This document shows positions 1 through 6,603 of a stretch of DNA of 12,769 nucleotides, in pieces. The notes under the pieces were generated by a model. That model was given only the letters and a program-made list of their open reading frames with translations, had not been told where the DNA came from and did no database searches. The number at the start of each line of letters is the position of its first letter. The first letter of the stretch is position 1. Both the position numbers and the translations under genes were made by a program. The stretch is from Kiritimatiellia bacterium (GTDB lineage Bacteria > Verrucomicrobiota > Kiritimatiellia > RFP12 > UBA1067), in the NCBI GenBank assembly GCA_904502135.1, contig CAJGDE010000058.1, forward strand, positions 1 through 12,769, read 5' to 3'.

Positions 1-14
1 GGAAGGGTGTTAAC

Positions 15-119
15 ATGTTGCAAGACGTAGAACATATTCAATGGGGCGTTGATCGAGTTTGGATTAACTCACGCTGTGCAATTTCATATGATGGCAAAGT
101 CATAGGAAACTGGCAATAG
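15..119 (+). pseudogene. Short open stretch, possibly the front part of the broken YD-repeat gene
   Basis: An open frame runs from ATG at 15 to TAG at 117-119 (34 codons). It ends with the residues SYDGKVIGNWQ and stops just where the frame of the following YD-repeat fragment (reading +2) becomes recognisable. There is no Shine-Dalgarno sequence with good spacing. The frame may continue upstream of the window. The simplest reading is a decayed gene whose two halves are now in different frames because of a small indel near 110-120. I do not recognise this half as a domain, so joining it to the next feature is inference. Confidence 0.25.
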
Positions 120-283
120 AAACAGGCGATGTGACGACATGGCTTTACGATGAAGCATCAGGAGTCATGACAAATAAAGTCTATGCTGATGGTAAAGGCC
201 CTAAGTATGACTACACGCCTGACGGCAAGCTTGCAAAGCGAACTTGGGCTCGCGGCATAGTCACTTGTGTGGTTAATATGTGA
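92..283 (+). pseudogene. YD-repeat (RHS-type) protein fragment, decayed
   Basis: The frame from 92 to the TGA at 281-283 encodes TGDVTTWLYDEASG, then TNKVYADGKGP, YDYTPDGKLAKRTWARG and IVT. These are consecutive YD-type repeats as found in large secreted RHS-like wall or toxin-delivery proteins, and this flavour (WLYDEASG, YADGKGP, TPDGKL, WARG) is familiar from Verrucomicrobiota/Lentisphaerota proteins. Intact family members run to many hundreds of residues. Here only about 60 codons survive, with an in-frame TGA at 89-91 upstream and a stop soon after the WARG motif, where the next repeat should continue. There is no start codon with a ribosome binding site. It is best read as a remnant of a larger gene or of an RHS cassette, not an expressed protein. 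Confidence 0.6.
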
Positions 284-713
284 GCTAATTGGCGTGTGAG
301 GAAGCGGGACGGTAGTGACCCGTGTTGAGCTGAGTGAGTCTTTCTTATGCGCCATTCGGCGGACGGGGCGCGAGGCGCAAGTTAGACAAGGAGGGGAGAA
401 GTTTTAAGCGAAGCGATGCTTAGGCAAGGACGCGCAATCCGGCCGCATAAGCGCGGGAGCACGGTTGCCGCGACATCCGCCGCATTTTGACAAGTCACTT
501 ATTCAAGGTAACACGCTGTTTTGACAATACCATCTTTTTTCTCACCCGACAATACTCTACAGTAGTTGCATGGGCGACATAACCGCTTACAAAATAACGC
601 GTTGCGCCCCTTGCATTTTAGCGGCATATTATATATACTATTGTCCAATTCAAATTGTTCTTTTGCACACGGCGAAAGAATGAAATTTTGATTATAAATG
701 GAGAAATGAAAAC
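284..713. other. Intergenic region: GC-rich structured stretch, then AT-rich leader
   Basis: No convincing gene is seen here on either strand. From about 300 to 490 the DNA is GC-rich with small inverted repeats: TGCGCC at 348-353 pairs with GGCGCA at 374-379, TAAGC at 405-409 pairs with GCTTA at 418-422 around an 8-base loop, and a CGCGG/CCGCG pair lies near 455-475. This could be a dispersed intergenic repeat or a structured RNA, but no known RNA family is recognised and no tRNA is seen. From about 490 the sequence becomes AT-rich and resembles an ordinary promoter region for the operon starting at 714. Confidence 0.4.
611..639 (+). promoter_or_regulatory. Weak sigma70-type promoter candidate for the exb operon
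   Basis: TTGCAT (611-616) is followed after 17 bases by TATACT (634-639). The -10 box matches the consensus at 5 of 6 positions; the -35 box only at the first three. It would give a leader of about 65-70 bases before the ATG at 714. The surrounding TATATATA run offers other -10 registers, so the exact position is uncertain. Confidence 0.35.
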
Positions 714-1346
714 ATGATGGGTTATTTGATGGACGGCGGCTGGATGATGCTTCCGCTGCTTATTTGCTCTATAGCGATGGTCGCTGTTATAATTGATCGT
801 GTGCGCGCTTTTAGAGCTGCCTCAAAGCTTGATCCTGCTGCTTTGAGACGCGAAGTTTGTGAAAAGGTTTCGTCCGGTGATCTTGATGGCGCGATCAAGG
901 CGTGTGAGGAATCTGAAGGGCCTGTTGCGGCAGTACTTCTTACAGGAGTGGAAAAACTTAAGCTCATGCGCGCTAAAGGCAAGAGCGAAATTGAGATTGA
1001 AGCCGGCGTTACAAAAGCGATGGAAGATTACGCGCCAAAGGCCATGAATTGCCTGGAACAGCGCATGGGCTCAATGGTTCTCATCGCATCGATTTCTCCT
1101 CTTATCGGAATGTGCGGTACTGTCACGGGCATGATCAATTCGTTCAGCGTTATGGCCGAAGCGGCGGGTCTCGATCCGGGTGCGGTCGCAGGCGGTATTT
1201 CAGAAGCTCTCATAACGACCGCCGCCGGTCTTATCATCGCTATTCCCGGCGTTGTCGCTTACAACATGTTTCAGAAGAAGGTCGAGGAATGGACGATGGA
1301 GCTTGAAACATCCGTTGCCCATTTTGCTCAGGCCATTTCACTTTAA
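714..1346 (+). CDS. MotA/TolQ/ExbB family proton channel
   Basis: This 210-residue inner-membrane protein should be the proton-channel subunit of an ExbB-ExbD or TolQ-TolR energy-transducing complex. Three membrane segments are visible at about residues 10-28, 118-143 and 160-184, with a long cytoplasmic loop between the first two, as in ExbB. The signature is clear in the last two helices: SPLIGMCGTVTGMINSF (128-144), then VAGGISEALITTAAGLIIAIP (158-178) and YNMF. The length is near that of typical ExbB. The start at 714 has GGAGA at 700-704 with 9 bases of spacing; the ATG at 717 is a less well spaced alternative. It is followed after 6 bases by two exbD-like genes, which supports the complex. 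ExbB and TolQ cannot be told apart here, so no symbol is given. Confidence 0.9.
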   Translation: MMGYLMDGGWMMLPLLICSIAMVAVIIDRVRAFRAASKLDPAALRREVCEKVSSGDLDGAIKACEESEGPVAAVLLTGVEKLKLMRAKGKSEIEIEAGVTKAMEDYAPKAMNCLEQRMGSMVLIASISPLIGMCGTVTGMINSFSVMAEAAGLDPGAVAGGISEALITTAAGLIIAIPGVVAYNMFQKKVEEWTMELETSVAHFAQAISL

Positions 1347-1352
1347 GAGAGA

Positions 1353-1775
1353 ATGAAGCGGCTCGGCAAAAAAAGAGAAGGCGATATCAGCCCGGATTTG
1401 ACATCCTTTTCGGATATCGCCAATCTTCTTATTATCTTTTTCATTCTGACAACTTCCTTGGCCAGACCCTTCGGCAGACAAATGGACATGCCCTCATCGG
1501 CGAAGCCTCCGGAGGAGCAGAAGAATGAAGCAGATACGCCGACTATAAATCTTTCGGCCGATCGCATAACTATTTCCGAGAACGGGAAAGAAGGGCGCGA
1601 GCTTACGATGGATCAGCTAAGAGCCGAGCTGTGGAAGAAAAATTTTCCTTCTCGCAGCGAGAAGGATAGAGCAGTTGTGCTTGAGACGTCTGATGATGTG
1701 AAGTATGAAAGATATTATCAGGTGGCTACCGCGATAGCTGCGGCCGGAGGCGTTGTCGCAATAATGGAAAATTAA
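1353..1775 (+). CDS. ExbD/TolR family biopolymer transport protein (first copy)
   Basis: A 140-residue single-pass protein with a short basic cytoplasmic N-terminus (MKRLGKKR), one membrane helix at about residues 20-38 and a periplasmic domain. The helix begins SFSDIANLLIIFFILTTS; Asp21 sits where ExbD/TolR carry the essential membrane aspartate used in proton translocation. The periplasmic part (about 65-140) has the ExbD pattern of a beta strand followed by VVLETSDDVKYERYYQVATAIAAAGGVVAIM near the C-terminus. It lies 6 bases after the ExbB-like gene, with an AGAGAGA stretch just before the ATG serving as a modest ribosome binding site. It would form the stator with the ExbB-like pentamer. 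Two different ExbD copies in tandem are common in this phylum and suggest a heterodimeric stator. Confidence 0.88.
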   Translation: MKRLGKKREGDISPDLTSFSDIANLLIIFFILTTSLARPFGRQMDMPSSAKPPEEQKNEADTPTINLSADRITISENGKEGRELTMDQLRAELWKKNFPSRSEKDRAVVLETSDDVKYERYYQVATAIAAAGGVVAIMEN

Positions 1776-1776
1776 G

Positions 1777-2175
1777 ATGGCCATACGCAGAAGAAAGAAA
1801 CCAAATCTCGTTTTGCCGCTCTCTTCAATGGGCGACATAGCGTTTTTGCTTATTATCTTCTTTATGCTTGCCTCTAATTTTATGAAGACCGGCAATCTTG
1901 AGCTTGAGAAACCGGCCGCTCAGGACTTAGAGCAACAGGAGGCCGCCAAAGCTTCAATCATGATGGATGTAGATGCGAATGTATGGTATGAAGGCCAACA
2001 GGTCGCAGTCTCTGAAATCGAGTCGCTTTTAAAGCCTTTTACGGAGAAAGACCGTGAATATTTAGTTCATGTCTCAATACATAAAGATTTGTTGAGAAAA
2101 GATTACCAGCCGCTTATAGAGGCCGTATCGGCAGCAGGCGTAAAACTGATATTAACAGGAGAAAAAGAGGATTAA
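1777..2175 (+). CDS. ExbD/TolR family biopolymer transport protein (second copy)
   Basis: A 132-residue protein with a strongly basic start (MAIRRRKKPN), one membrane helix at about residues 17-36 and a periplasmic domain. The helix reads SSMGDIAFLLIIFFMLAS, with Asp20 at the proton-carrying position. The C-terminal half contains VHVSIHKDLLRKDYQPLIEAVSAAGVKLIL, matching the ExbD fold. It starts one base after the stop of the first ExbD-like gene, so translation is probably coupled. The two copies share the membrane motif but differ widely in the periplasmic domain, so this is not a recent duplication. The expected role is as second stator subunit with the ExbB-like channel. Confidence 0.88.
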   Translation: MAIRRRKKPNLVLPLSSMGDIAFLLIIFFMLASNFMKTGNLELEKPAAQDLEQQEAAKASIMMDVDANVWYEGQQVAVSEIESLLKPFTEKDREYLVHVSIHKDLLRKDYQPLIEAVSAAGVKLILTGEKED

Positions 2176-2179
2176 GTCT

Positions 2180-2617
2180 ATGGCGAATAAATCAGTGGAG
2201 AATTTATCAAAGAGTGATGCTCTTTTGGCGGATATCGGCCGTTCCGTGATGTTCAAAGCGACCGTTATTTCAATTATAGCTCATGCTCTTGTTATGGGTT
2301 TGACGAGCATCAGCCTTTTCAACGACTGGCGCACCTACGGCATCAAATCGCCTTCGCAGATAAATGCCATCAGAGCTCAGGAGCGCAAAGAGGCGGATGA
2401 TGCCAAGCGTAAGGCCGAGGCTGCGGAAAAGGCGCAAAAAGAAGCGGCTGCCGCAGAAGAAGCCAGGAAGATTGCCGCGACAAACAAGGTTCAGTCCTCT
2501 TCTTCTGCCGCTGTTTCCGCAGGCGAAGTTACGAAGGATGGTAAGACGCCGCCTGAGGTTCAGCCTTTGCCTCCTAAAAAAGAGTTTGAATACGGTGACG
2601 ACCTCTCTCTCGATTGA
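2180..2617 (+). CDS. TonB/TolA-like membrane anchor lacking a C-terminal domain
   Basis: This 145-residue protein has one membrane helix at about residues 26-47 containing SIIAH, giving Ser31-x3-His35. TonB and TolA carry this Ser-x3-His pair in their single helix, where it couples to ExbB-ExbD or TolQ-TolR. After the helix comes an Ala/Glu/Lys-rich charged stretch (about 65-100, AEAAEKAQKEAAAAEEARK) like the TolA helical spacer, then a Ser/Pro/Lys-rich tail with PPEVQPLPPKKEFEYGDD. The protein then stops, with no TonB or TolA C-terminal domain. AGAGGA at 2166-2171 lies 8 bases before the ATG. Its position straight after exbB-exbD-exbD fits a TonB/TolA role. The family assignment rests on the helix motif and context, since low-complexity spacers prove little. 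Confidence 0.65.
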   Translation: MANKSVENLSKSDALLADIGRSVMFKATVISIIAHALVMGLTSISLFNDWRTYGIKSPSQINAIRAQERKEADDAKRKAEAAEKAQKEAAAAEEARKIAATNKVQSSSSAAVSAGEVTKDGKTPPEVQPLPPKKEFEYGDDLSLD

Positions 2618-2635
2618 TAGCGGAGTATTGTTGAC

Positions 2636-4276
2636 GTGGTTTGTTTAGAGCTCCTATACCGATTGATAGAGGCAATCCATAATGCGATGGCGCGTTTTTT
2701 CACGCGCATTTTCGGCGCATTATGGCGTTTTCAGGGGCGCATCCCTCTTAAGGCTAAGTTCTCTTTCGCGTTTCTCCTTTTAGCGCTTTTATCGGCGGCG
2801 ATCGGATATATTCTGCCAGGACCTTGGTGCAGATGGGCTGGCTTAGATGAAGCGATGATGCGCTATCTCTCGAATGCCGGGCATTTGGAGTATGCGAAAT
2901 CGCTTAAGATTTTGGCTTATTACGGGGCGGGGCTTTCTTTAGTCGCGGCCATGTTCGCCTGGATAGCGAGAAGCTTTTCATTTAGGCTTCTTGAGTGCGC
3001 ATGGGCGTTTCAGGCGATTGTCACTTTTCTTGTCTTCCGCTGGACTCTTATTGCGCCGTCAATTCTCGTTTCGTGTGATCACAAGGCGTTCGATTCGGCC
3101 ATGCGAAACAATCTTTGGACGGGCTCGTTTTTTGTTTTTGCGCTTATAACGCTCCTTTTTGCGGTAATACTTCTTGCGCTTGCCACGATGCGGGTGCGCA
3201 GCAGCTATAACCTTAAGACATGTGGCGTTTTCCCGATGCGTGCCGGTGAAAGGCTCGTTGAAAATCTTCGCACTGGCGGGCGCGACCCGAGATTCCGCTC
3301 TTCGCTTTATTGGTCGATTTCTCTCTTTCTGCTGGTGATGTTTCTTCCTTATCTCATTTTCTTCTGGGGGTGGGAAGACCCTTACGGGCTGCCGAAGGGG
3401 GGCGGACAGGAAGTTCTCCAGCAGGTGAAAGTTAAAAAGATAAAACCGAAGAAGAAGCCTAAAAAATTAACGGTCAATCCCTGGAGCCCATATATTCTTA
3501 CCCGCATGAATATAGACGATGTAACGACTCTAAAGGAACTTGAAGAGGAGACGCGCGATACATACGAGGCGACTCAGGTTATGGCGGCCGGCAAAGGAAA
3601 GGGCAAGGGTAACGGCTGGCCGTCAGGGATGGAGAATTCCGCCGTCAGATTTATTCGTCTTAAATATCGCGGCGGCGATTGGGATCAAGATATGGGCAAG
3701 GGGTCGGACTACAACCTGCTTATCAAATTTCATGAATGGACCGGCATGAAAATTGCCAAGGATACTGAAGCGCGTGAAATCACGCGGCTTAGGTATTTCC
3801 CGAAGAAAAGAGCGCCACCGTTTGTGTTCATGACAGGCATGAAAGGGCTTTCGCTTTCAGAAAGTGAAGTTAAGATTCTTAGAGACTATTGCCTTAATGA
3901 GGGCGGCATGCTCTTTATTGATAACGGCGGCGGTCACTTCGGCCATGCCGTAAGAGCGATGCTAAGAAGGGTCTTCCCCGGAAAGCCCTTGGTCGATATA
4001 TCAAACGATGATGACATTTATCAGCGCCCATACATGTTCCCGGACGGAGCGCCTCCTTTTTGGCATCATGACGGAACCCGGGCTCTTGGCATTCGTGATG
4101 AGGGGCGCTGGGTGGTCTTTTACCATCCGGGCGACATAAACGACGCTTGGAAAGACGATCATTCCGGCGCTTCCAAGGAAGTGGCCGATCAGGCGTACAA
4201 GCTTGGCGTCAATATTATGTTTTATGCTTTCAACCGGTATTATCGCCGCCATTTCGGCGATGCTGACGAGCAATGA
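2636..4276 (+). CDS. Five-helix membrane protein with C-terminal DUF4159 domain
   Basis: A 546-residue protein with five predicted membrane helices (about residues 42-61, 93-112, 118-144, 161-183 and 224-244), a Lys/Pro-rich linker (about 264-278, with KPKKKPKK) and a C-terminal domain (about 335-537) that I recognise as DUF4159. Its landmarks are RFIRLKYRGGDWDQDMG, PPFVFMTG, LRDYCLNEGGMLFIDNGGG, RRVFPGKPL, a WHHDGTRALGI segment and AYKLGVNIMFYAF. With five helices and a cytoplasmic N-terminus, the DUF4159 domain should be periplasmic. The biochemical function of DUF4159 is not known to me. I chose GTG at 2636 because GCGGAG lies 10 bases upstream; ATG at 2687 (residue 18) is an alternative with a poorly spaced AGAGG. 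It follows the TonB/TolA-like gene by 18 bases and overlaps the next gene by ATGA. Confidence 0.8.
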   Translation: MVCLELLYRLIEAIHNAMARFFTRIFGALWRFQGRIPLKAKFSFAFLLLALLSAAIGYILPGPWCRWAGLDEAMMRYLSNAGHLEYAKSLKILAYYGAGLSLVAAMFAWIARSFSFRLLECAWAFQAIVTFLVFRWTLIAPSILVSCDHKAFDSAMRNNLWTGSFFVFALITLLFAVILLALATMRVRSSYNLKTCGVFPMRAGERLVENLRTGGRDPRFRSSLYWSISLFLLVMFLPYLIFFWGWEDPYGLPKGGGQEVLQQVKVKKIKPKKKPKKLTVNPWSPYILTRMNIDDVTTLKELEEETRDTYEATQVMAAGKGKGKGNGWPSGMENSAVRFIRLKYRGGDWDQDMGKGSDYNLLIKFHEWTGMKIAKDTEAREITRLRYFPKKRAPPFVFMTGMKGLSLSESEVKILRDYCLNEGGMLFIDNGGGHFGHAVRAMLRRVFPGKPLVDISNDDDIYQRPYMFPDGAPPFWHHDGTRALGIRDEGRWVVFYHPGDINDAWKDDHSGASKEVADQAYKLGVNIMFYAFNRYYRRHFGDADEQ

Positions 4277-4668
4277 CAGATATGAAAAAGACAAGATTAG
4301 CCGCAATAATAATAACAACGCTTGCCTGGTTTTGGACGGCATATGAATGCGACACTTTAGGTATCGCCGTATTTGACGCTTTTTTAAAGCGCTTTCCGTG
4401 TCAGTTGTGGATTATGGCGGGCGTTCTTTCATATCTGACATGCATTTGGATGAAAGAGTATCTGCTTACCCGCTCGATCATGGCCATATTTATGCTTCTG
4501 CCGGCGGAGCTTTTTAAGTTTACCAGACCCCTCGTTCCAGAAGAAGGGTTTGCCCCGATTCAGATTGTCGTCGCCTTGGCCTACATACTTGCGGTAATCG
4601 GAATGTACGGAATGTTTTATCCGTGGCGCATTGAAAAGATTTTAAAATATCTTTTTAAAAGAAAATGA
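4273..4668 (+). CDS. Hypothetical four-helix membrane protein
   Basis: I do not recognise the family of this 131-residue protein. It has four hydrophobic segments at about residues 7-25, 43-60, 66-82 and 96-116, and a basic C-terminus (YLFKRK), suggesting both ends face the cytoplasm. Its start overlaps the stop of the DUF4159 gene (ATGA at 4273-4276), and its own stop overlaps the start of the MurC-like ligase gene (ATGA at 4665-4668). No separate ribosome binding site is visible, so it is probably made by translational coupling. Its place between an envelope membrane protein and a Mur ligase suggests an envelope role, but that is inference. The open frame, hydrophobic pattern and double overlap make it a real gene. 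Confidence 0.7.
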   Translation: MTDMKKTRLAAIIITTLAWFWTAYECDTLGIAVFDAFLKRFPCQLWIMAGVLSYLTCIWMKEYLLTRSIMAIFMLLPAELFKFTRPLVPEEGFAPIQIVVALAYILAVIGMYGMFYPWRIEKILKYLFKRK

Positions 4669-5888
4669 AAAGTCATCTCGTCGGAATAGGCGGCGTGGGA
4701 ATGAGTGCGCTTGCCGTGGCAATGCTCCGCACGGGGCATGAAGTTACCGGGTCCGATCGAGATTTGACCTCGCCCAATGTCAAGATGCTCAACGCCTTTG
4801 GCATAAAGGTTTTTCCCGATGACGGAAGCGGCGTTGATTGTTCCCTTGATGAGATTGTGGTTTCAACAGCCATTGAAGAGACAAACCTTGATCTTGTAAA
4901 AGCCAAAAATCTTTCGATAAAGATAATTCACCGCGCTAGCGCCCTTGATCGCACGCTTTCAAAAAAGAAACTTGTGGCTGTTGCGGGTACTTGCGGAAAG
5001 ACCACCGTAACGGCGCTTCTTGGGCATATTCTTGCCGAGGGTGGGTTGGATCCGTTTTGCGTTAATGGCGCGAATGTCCCCGGTTGGGAAGGGGCCGTAA
5101 GATTTGGCGAGGGTGATTTTGCGGTGGCCGAAGTTGATGAATCCGATAAATCTCTTACTTCGTTCAATCCCTATGCCGCGATAATAACCAACGCGAGTGC
5201 CGACCATTATTCAAAAGAAGAAATGGATGAGGTTTTTGACAGATTTATTCAGGGTCTTCCCGGGCCTCTCGTTGACGGTCGCACATCGGTAGGGCTTGAT
5301 AGAGATGAAGAGACGTCTCTTCAGATAAAAAAGACGCTCAAAATGCCCGGTGCGCACAATATAGAGAACGCTCTTGCCGCAGTTTCTATGGCGGTTCATC
5401 TTGGCGTAGACAAGAAGAAAGCGATTTCGTCATTGGCGACATTCAGAGGGGTGAACCGCCGCCTTGAGAGATATGGCGAGCGTGTTTACGACGATTATGC
5501 GCATAATCCTGACAAGATCAAAGCCATGTGGACGGCTCTTGCTGAGATGTATCCGCAGGGAGTGTGTGTAATATGGCGCCCTCACGGCTACGGGCCCATA
5601 AAAAAAATGATGGATCAGCTTGCGGCCATGTTTAATGAGACTATACGCTCTCAGGATAAATTGCTCCTGTTGCCGGTGTATGACGCTGGCGGAACGGCTG
5701 ATAGATCGGTCTCGTCAGAGATGCTTGCCGAGAAGATCGACGAAGGCAAGTGCGTGCTTGTCGAAAATCATGATGAAGCGTTTCAATATTGTTCCTCCCA
5801 TGCCGAGCAGTACGGCGCGTTTGTAACCTCGGGAGCGCGCGATGTGAAATTGCCGGCTCTTGCCCTTAGAATCAGCGGGAGAGTTTGA
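4665..5888 (+). CDS. Divergent MurC-like Mur ligase paralogue of unknown substrate
   Basis: A 407-residue cytoplasmic ATP-dependent ligase of the Mur family, closest in layout to MurC. The N-terminal nucleotide-sugar domain has VGIGGVGMSALA (6-17). The ATP domain has the P-loop GTCGKTT (108-114), EVDESD (156-161), NASADH (176-181) and HNIENALAA (231-239). The C-terminal domain has FRGVNRRLE (260-268), DDYAHNP (276-282), RPHGYGP (305-311) and TSGARD. Several changes set it apart from MurC: the P-loop is usually GTHGKTT, DYAHNP replaces DYAHHP, RPHGYGP replaces QPHRYTRT, and it is about 50 residues shorter. It does not match Mpl either, which has EPRSNTM at that site. A canonical MurC lies 1.2 kb downstream, so this copy probably joins a different substrate, or is a specialised MurC. 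It is coupled by ATGA to the upstream membrane gene. Confidence 0.8.
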   Translation: MKSHLVGIGGVGMSALAVAMLRTGHEVTGSDRDLTSPNVKMLNAFGIKVFPDDGSGVDCSLDEIVVSTAIEETNLDLVKAKNLSIKIIHRASALDRTLSKKKLVAVAGTCGKTTVTALLGHILAEGGLDPFCVNGANVPGWEGAVRFGEGDFAVAEVDESDKSLTSFNPYAAIITNASADHYSKEEMDEVFDRFIQGLPGPLVDGRTSVGLDRDEETSLQIKKTLKMPGAHNIENALAAVSMAVHLGVDKKKAISSLATFRGVNRRLERYGERVYDDYAHNPDKIKAMWTALAEMYPQGVCVIWRPHGYGPIKKMMDQLAAMFNETIRSQDKLLLLPVYDAGGTADRSVSSEMLAEKIDEGKCVLVENHDEAFQYCSSHAEQYGAFVTSGARDVKLPALALRISGRV

Positions 5889-5909
5889 TTTTTTTTCAGG
5901 AGAAATAAA

Positions 5910-6599
5910 ATGGTTTTAGTTGTAATACCCACGTATGATGAAAGAGATAATGTCACTCCAATGTCTGAGGCGGTGCTTCAGCAGGGAGAAGACTTTGAGA
6001 TATTGTTCGTCGATGACGGCTCTCCGGATGGAACGGGTGATGTTATCGATTCTCTTGTAAAGAAAAACCCCCGCATTCATGTTTTACATAGACAGAAGAA
6101 AGAAGGCTTAGGTAGAGCTTATGTGGCGGGTTTTCTTCACGCGCTTGAATTGGGTGCGCAGAAAATAGTCCAGATGGATTGCGATTTCTCTCATAACCCG
6201 AAAGATTTGCCGCGTCTTGTGGAATCAGACGGCGATCTTGTTATCGGGTCACGTTATGTAAAAGGCGGCTCTACCCCAGGCTGGCCATTTAAGCGCAGGC
6301 TTATTTCGCGAGCGGGAGGAATTTTCATTCGTACGGTAACGGGTATGCCTATTAAAGACCCGACAGGCGGCTTTAAATGCTGGAAGCGCGAAGTTCTTGA
6401 ATCTCTTGATCTTAATAGCGTACAAAGCGCTGGGTATTCATTTCAGCTTGAGATGAATCATAGAACATGGAAAAAGGGCTTTACGATAAAAGAGCTGCCC
6501 ATATCCTTCACCGACCGCGTTCAAGGATATTCGAAAATCACCCCCGGTATTGCGGTTGAATCTGTAAAGATCGCCTTTAAGCTTCGCCAAAACGGATAA
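5910..6599 (+). CDS. Polyprenyl-phosphate mannose/glucose synthase-type glycosyltransferase (GT2, DPM1-like)
   Basis: A 229-residue family 2 glycosyltransferase of the dolichol-phosphate mannose synthase type, which moves a sugar from a nucleotide donor to a polyprenyl phosphate at the cytoplasmic membrane face. Motifs in order: VVIPTYDERDN (4-14), FVDDGSPDGT (33-42), GLGRAYVAGF (67-75), the metal-binding MDCDFSHNP (89-97), GSRYVKGG (113-120), KDPTGGFKCW (149-158), SFQLEM (177-182) and a C-terminal DRVQGYSK. It is near the length of soluble DPM1-type enzymes and has no C-terminal membrane segments. AGGAGA at 5898-5903 gives a good ribosome binding site 6 bases before the ATG. The donor sugar (mannose or glucose) cannot be told from sequence. 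IspF, which feeds polyprenol synthesis, is the next gene. Confidence 0.85.
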   Translation: MVLVVIPTYDERDNVTPMSEAVLQQGEDFEILFVDDGSPDGTGDVIDSLVKKNPRIHVLHRQKKEGLGRAYVAGFLHALELGAQKIVQMDCDFSHNPKDLPRLVESDGDLVIGSRYVKGGSTPGWPFKRRLISRAGGIFIRTVTGMPIKDPTGGFKCWKREVLESLDLNSVQSAGYSFQLEMNHRTWKKGFTIKELPISFTDRVQGYSKITPGIAVESVKIAFKLRQNG

Positions 6600-6603
6600 A
6601 GTC

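Noticed and set aside
158..355. Minus-strand open frame of 65 codons opposite the YD fragment
   Set aside because: It has no ribosome binding site or recognisable motif and is opposite a better supported plus-strand frame; it is explained as a shadow.
485..555. TTTTGACAA twice (485-493 and 519-527) and GACAATAC twice (523-530 and 548-555)
   Set aside because: They look like -35 boxes, but no matching -10 box lies 16-18 bases downstream, and the repeats are short enough to be chance.
2364..2648. Arginine-rich plus-strand frame of 94 codons inside the TonB/TolA-like gene
   Set aside because: It is the alternate reading of the Ala/Glu/Lys-rich spacer. Its basic, low-complexity composition is what such a shift produces.
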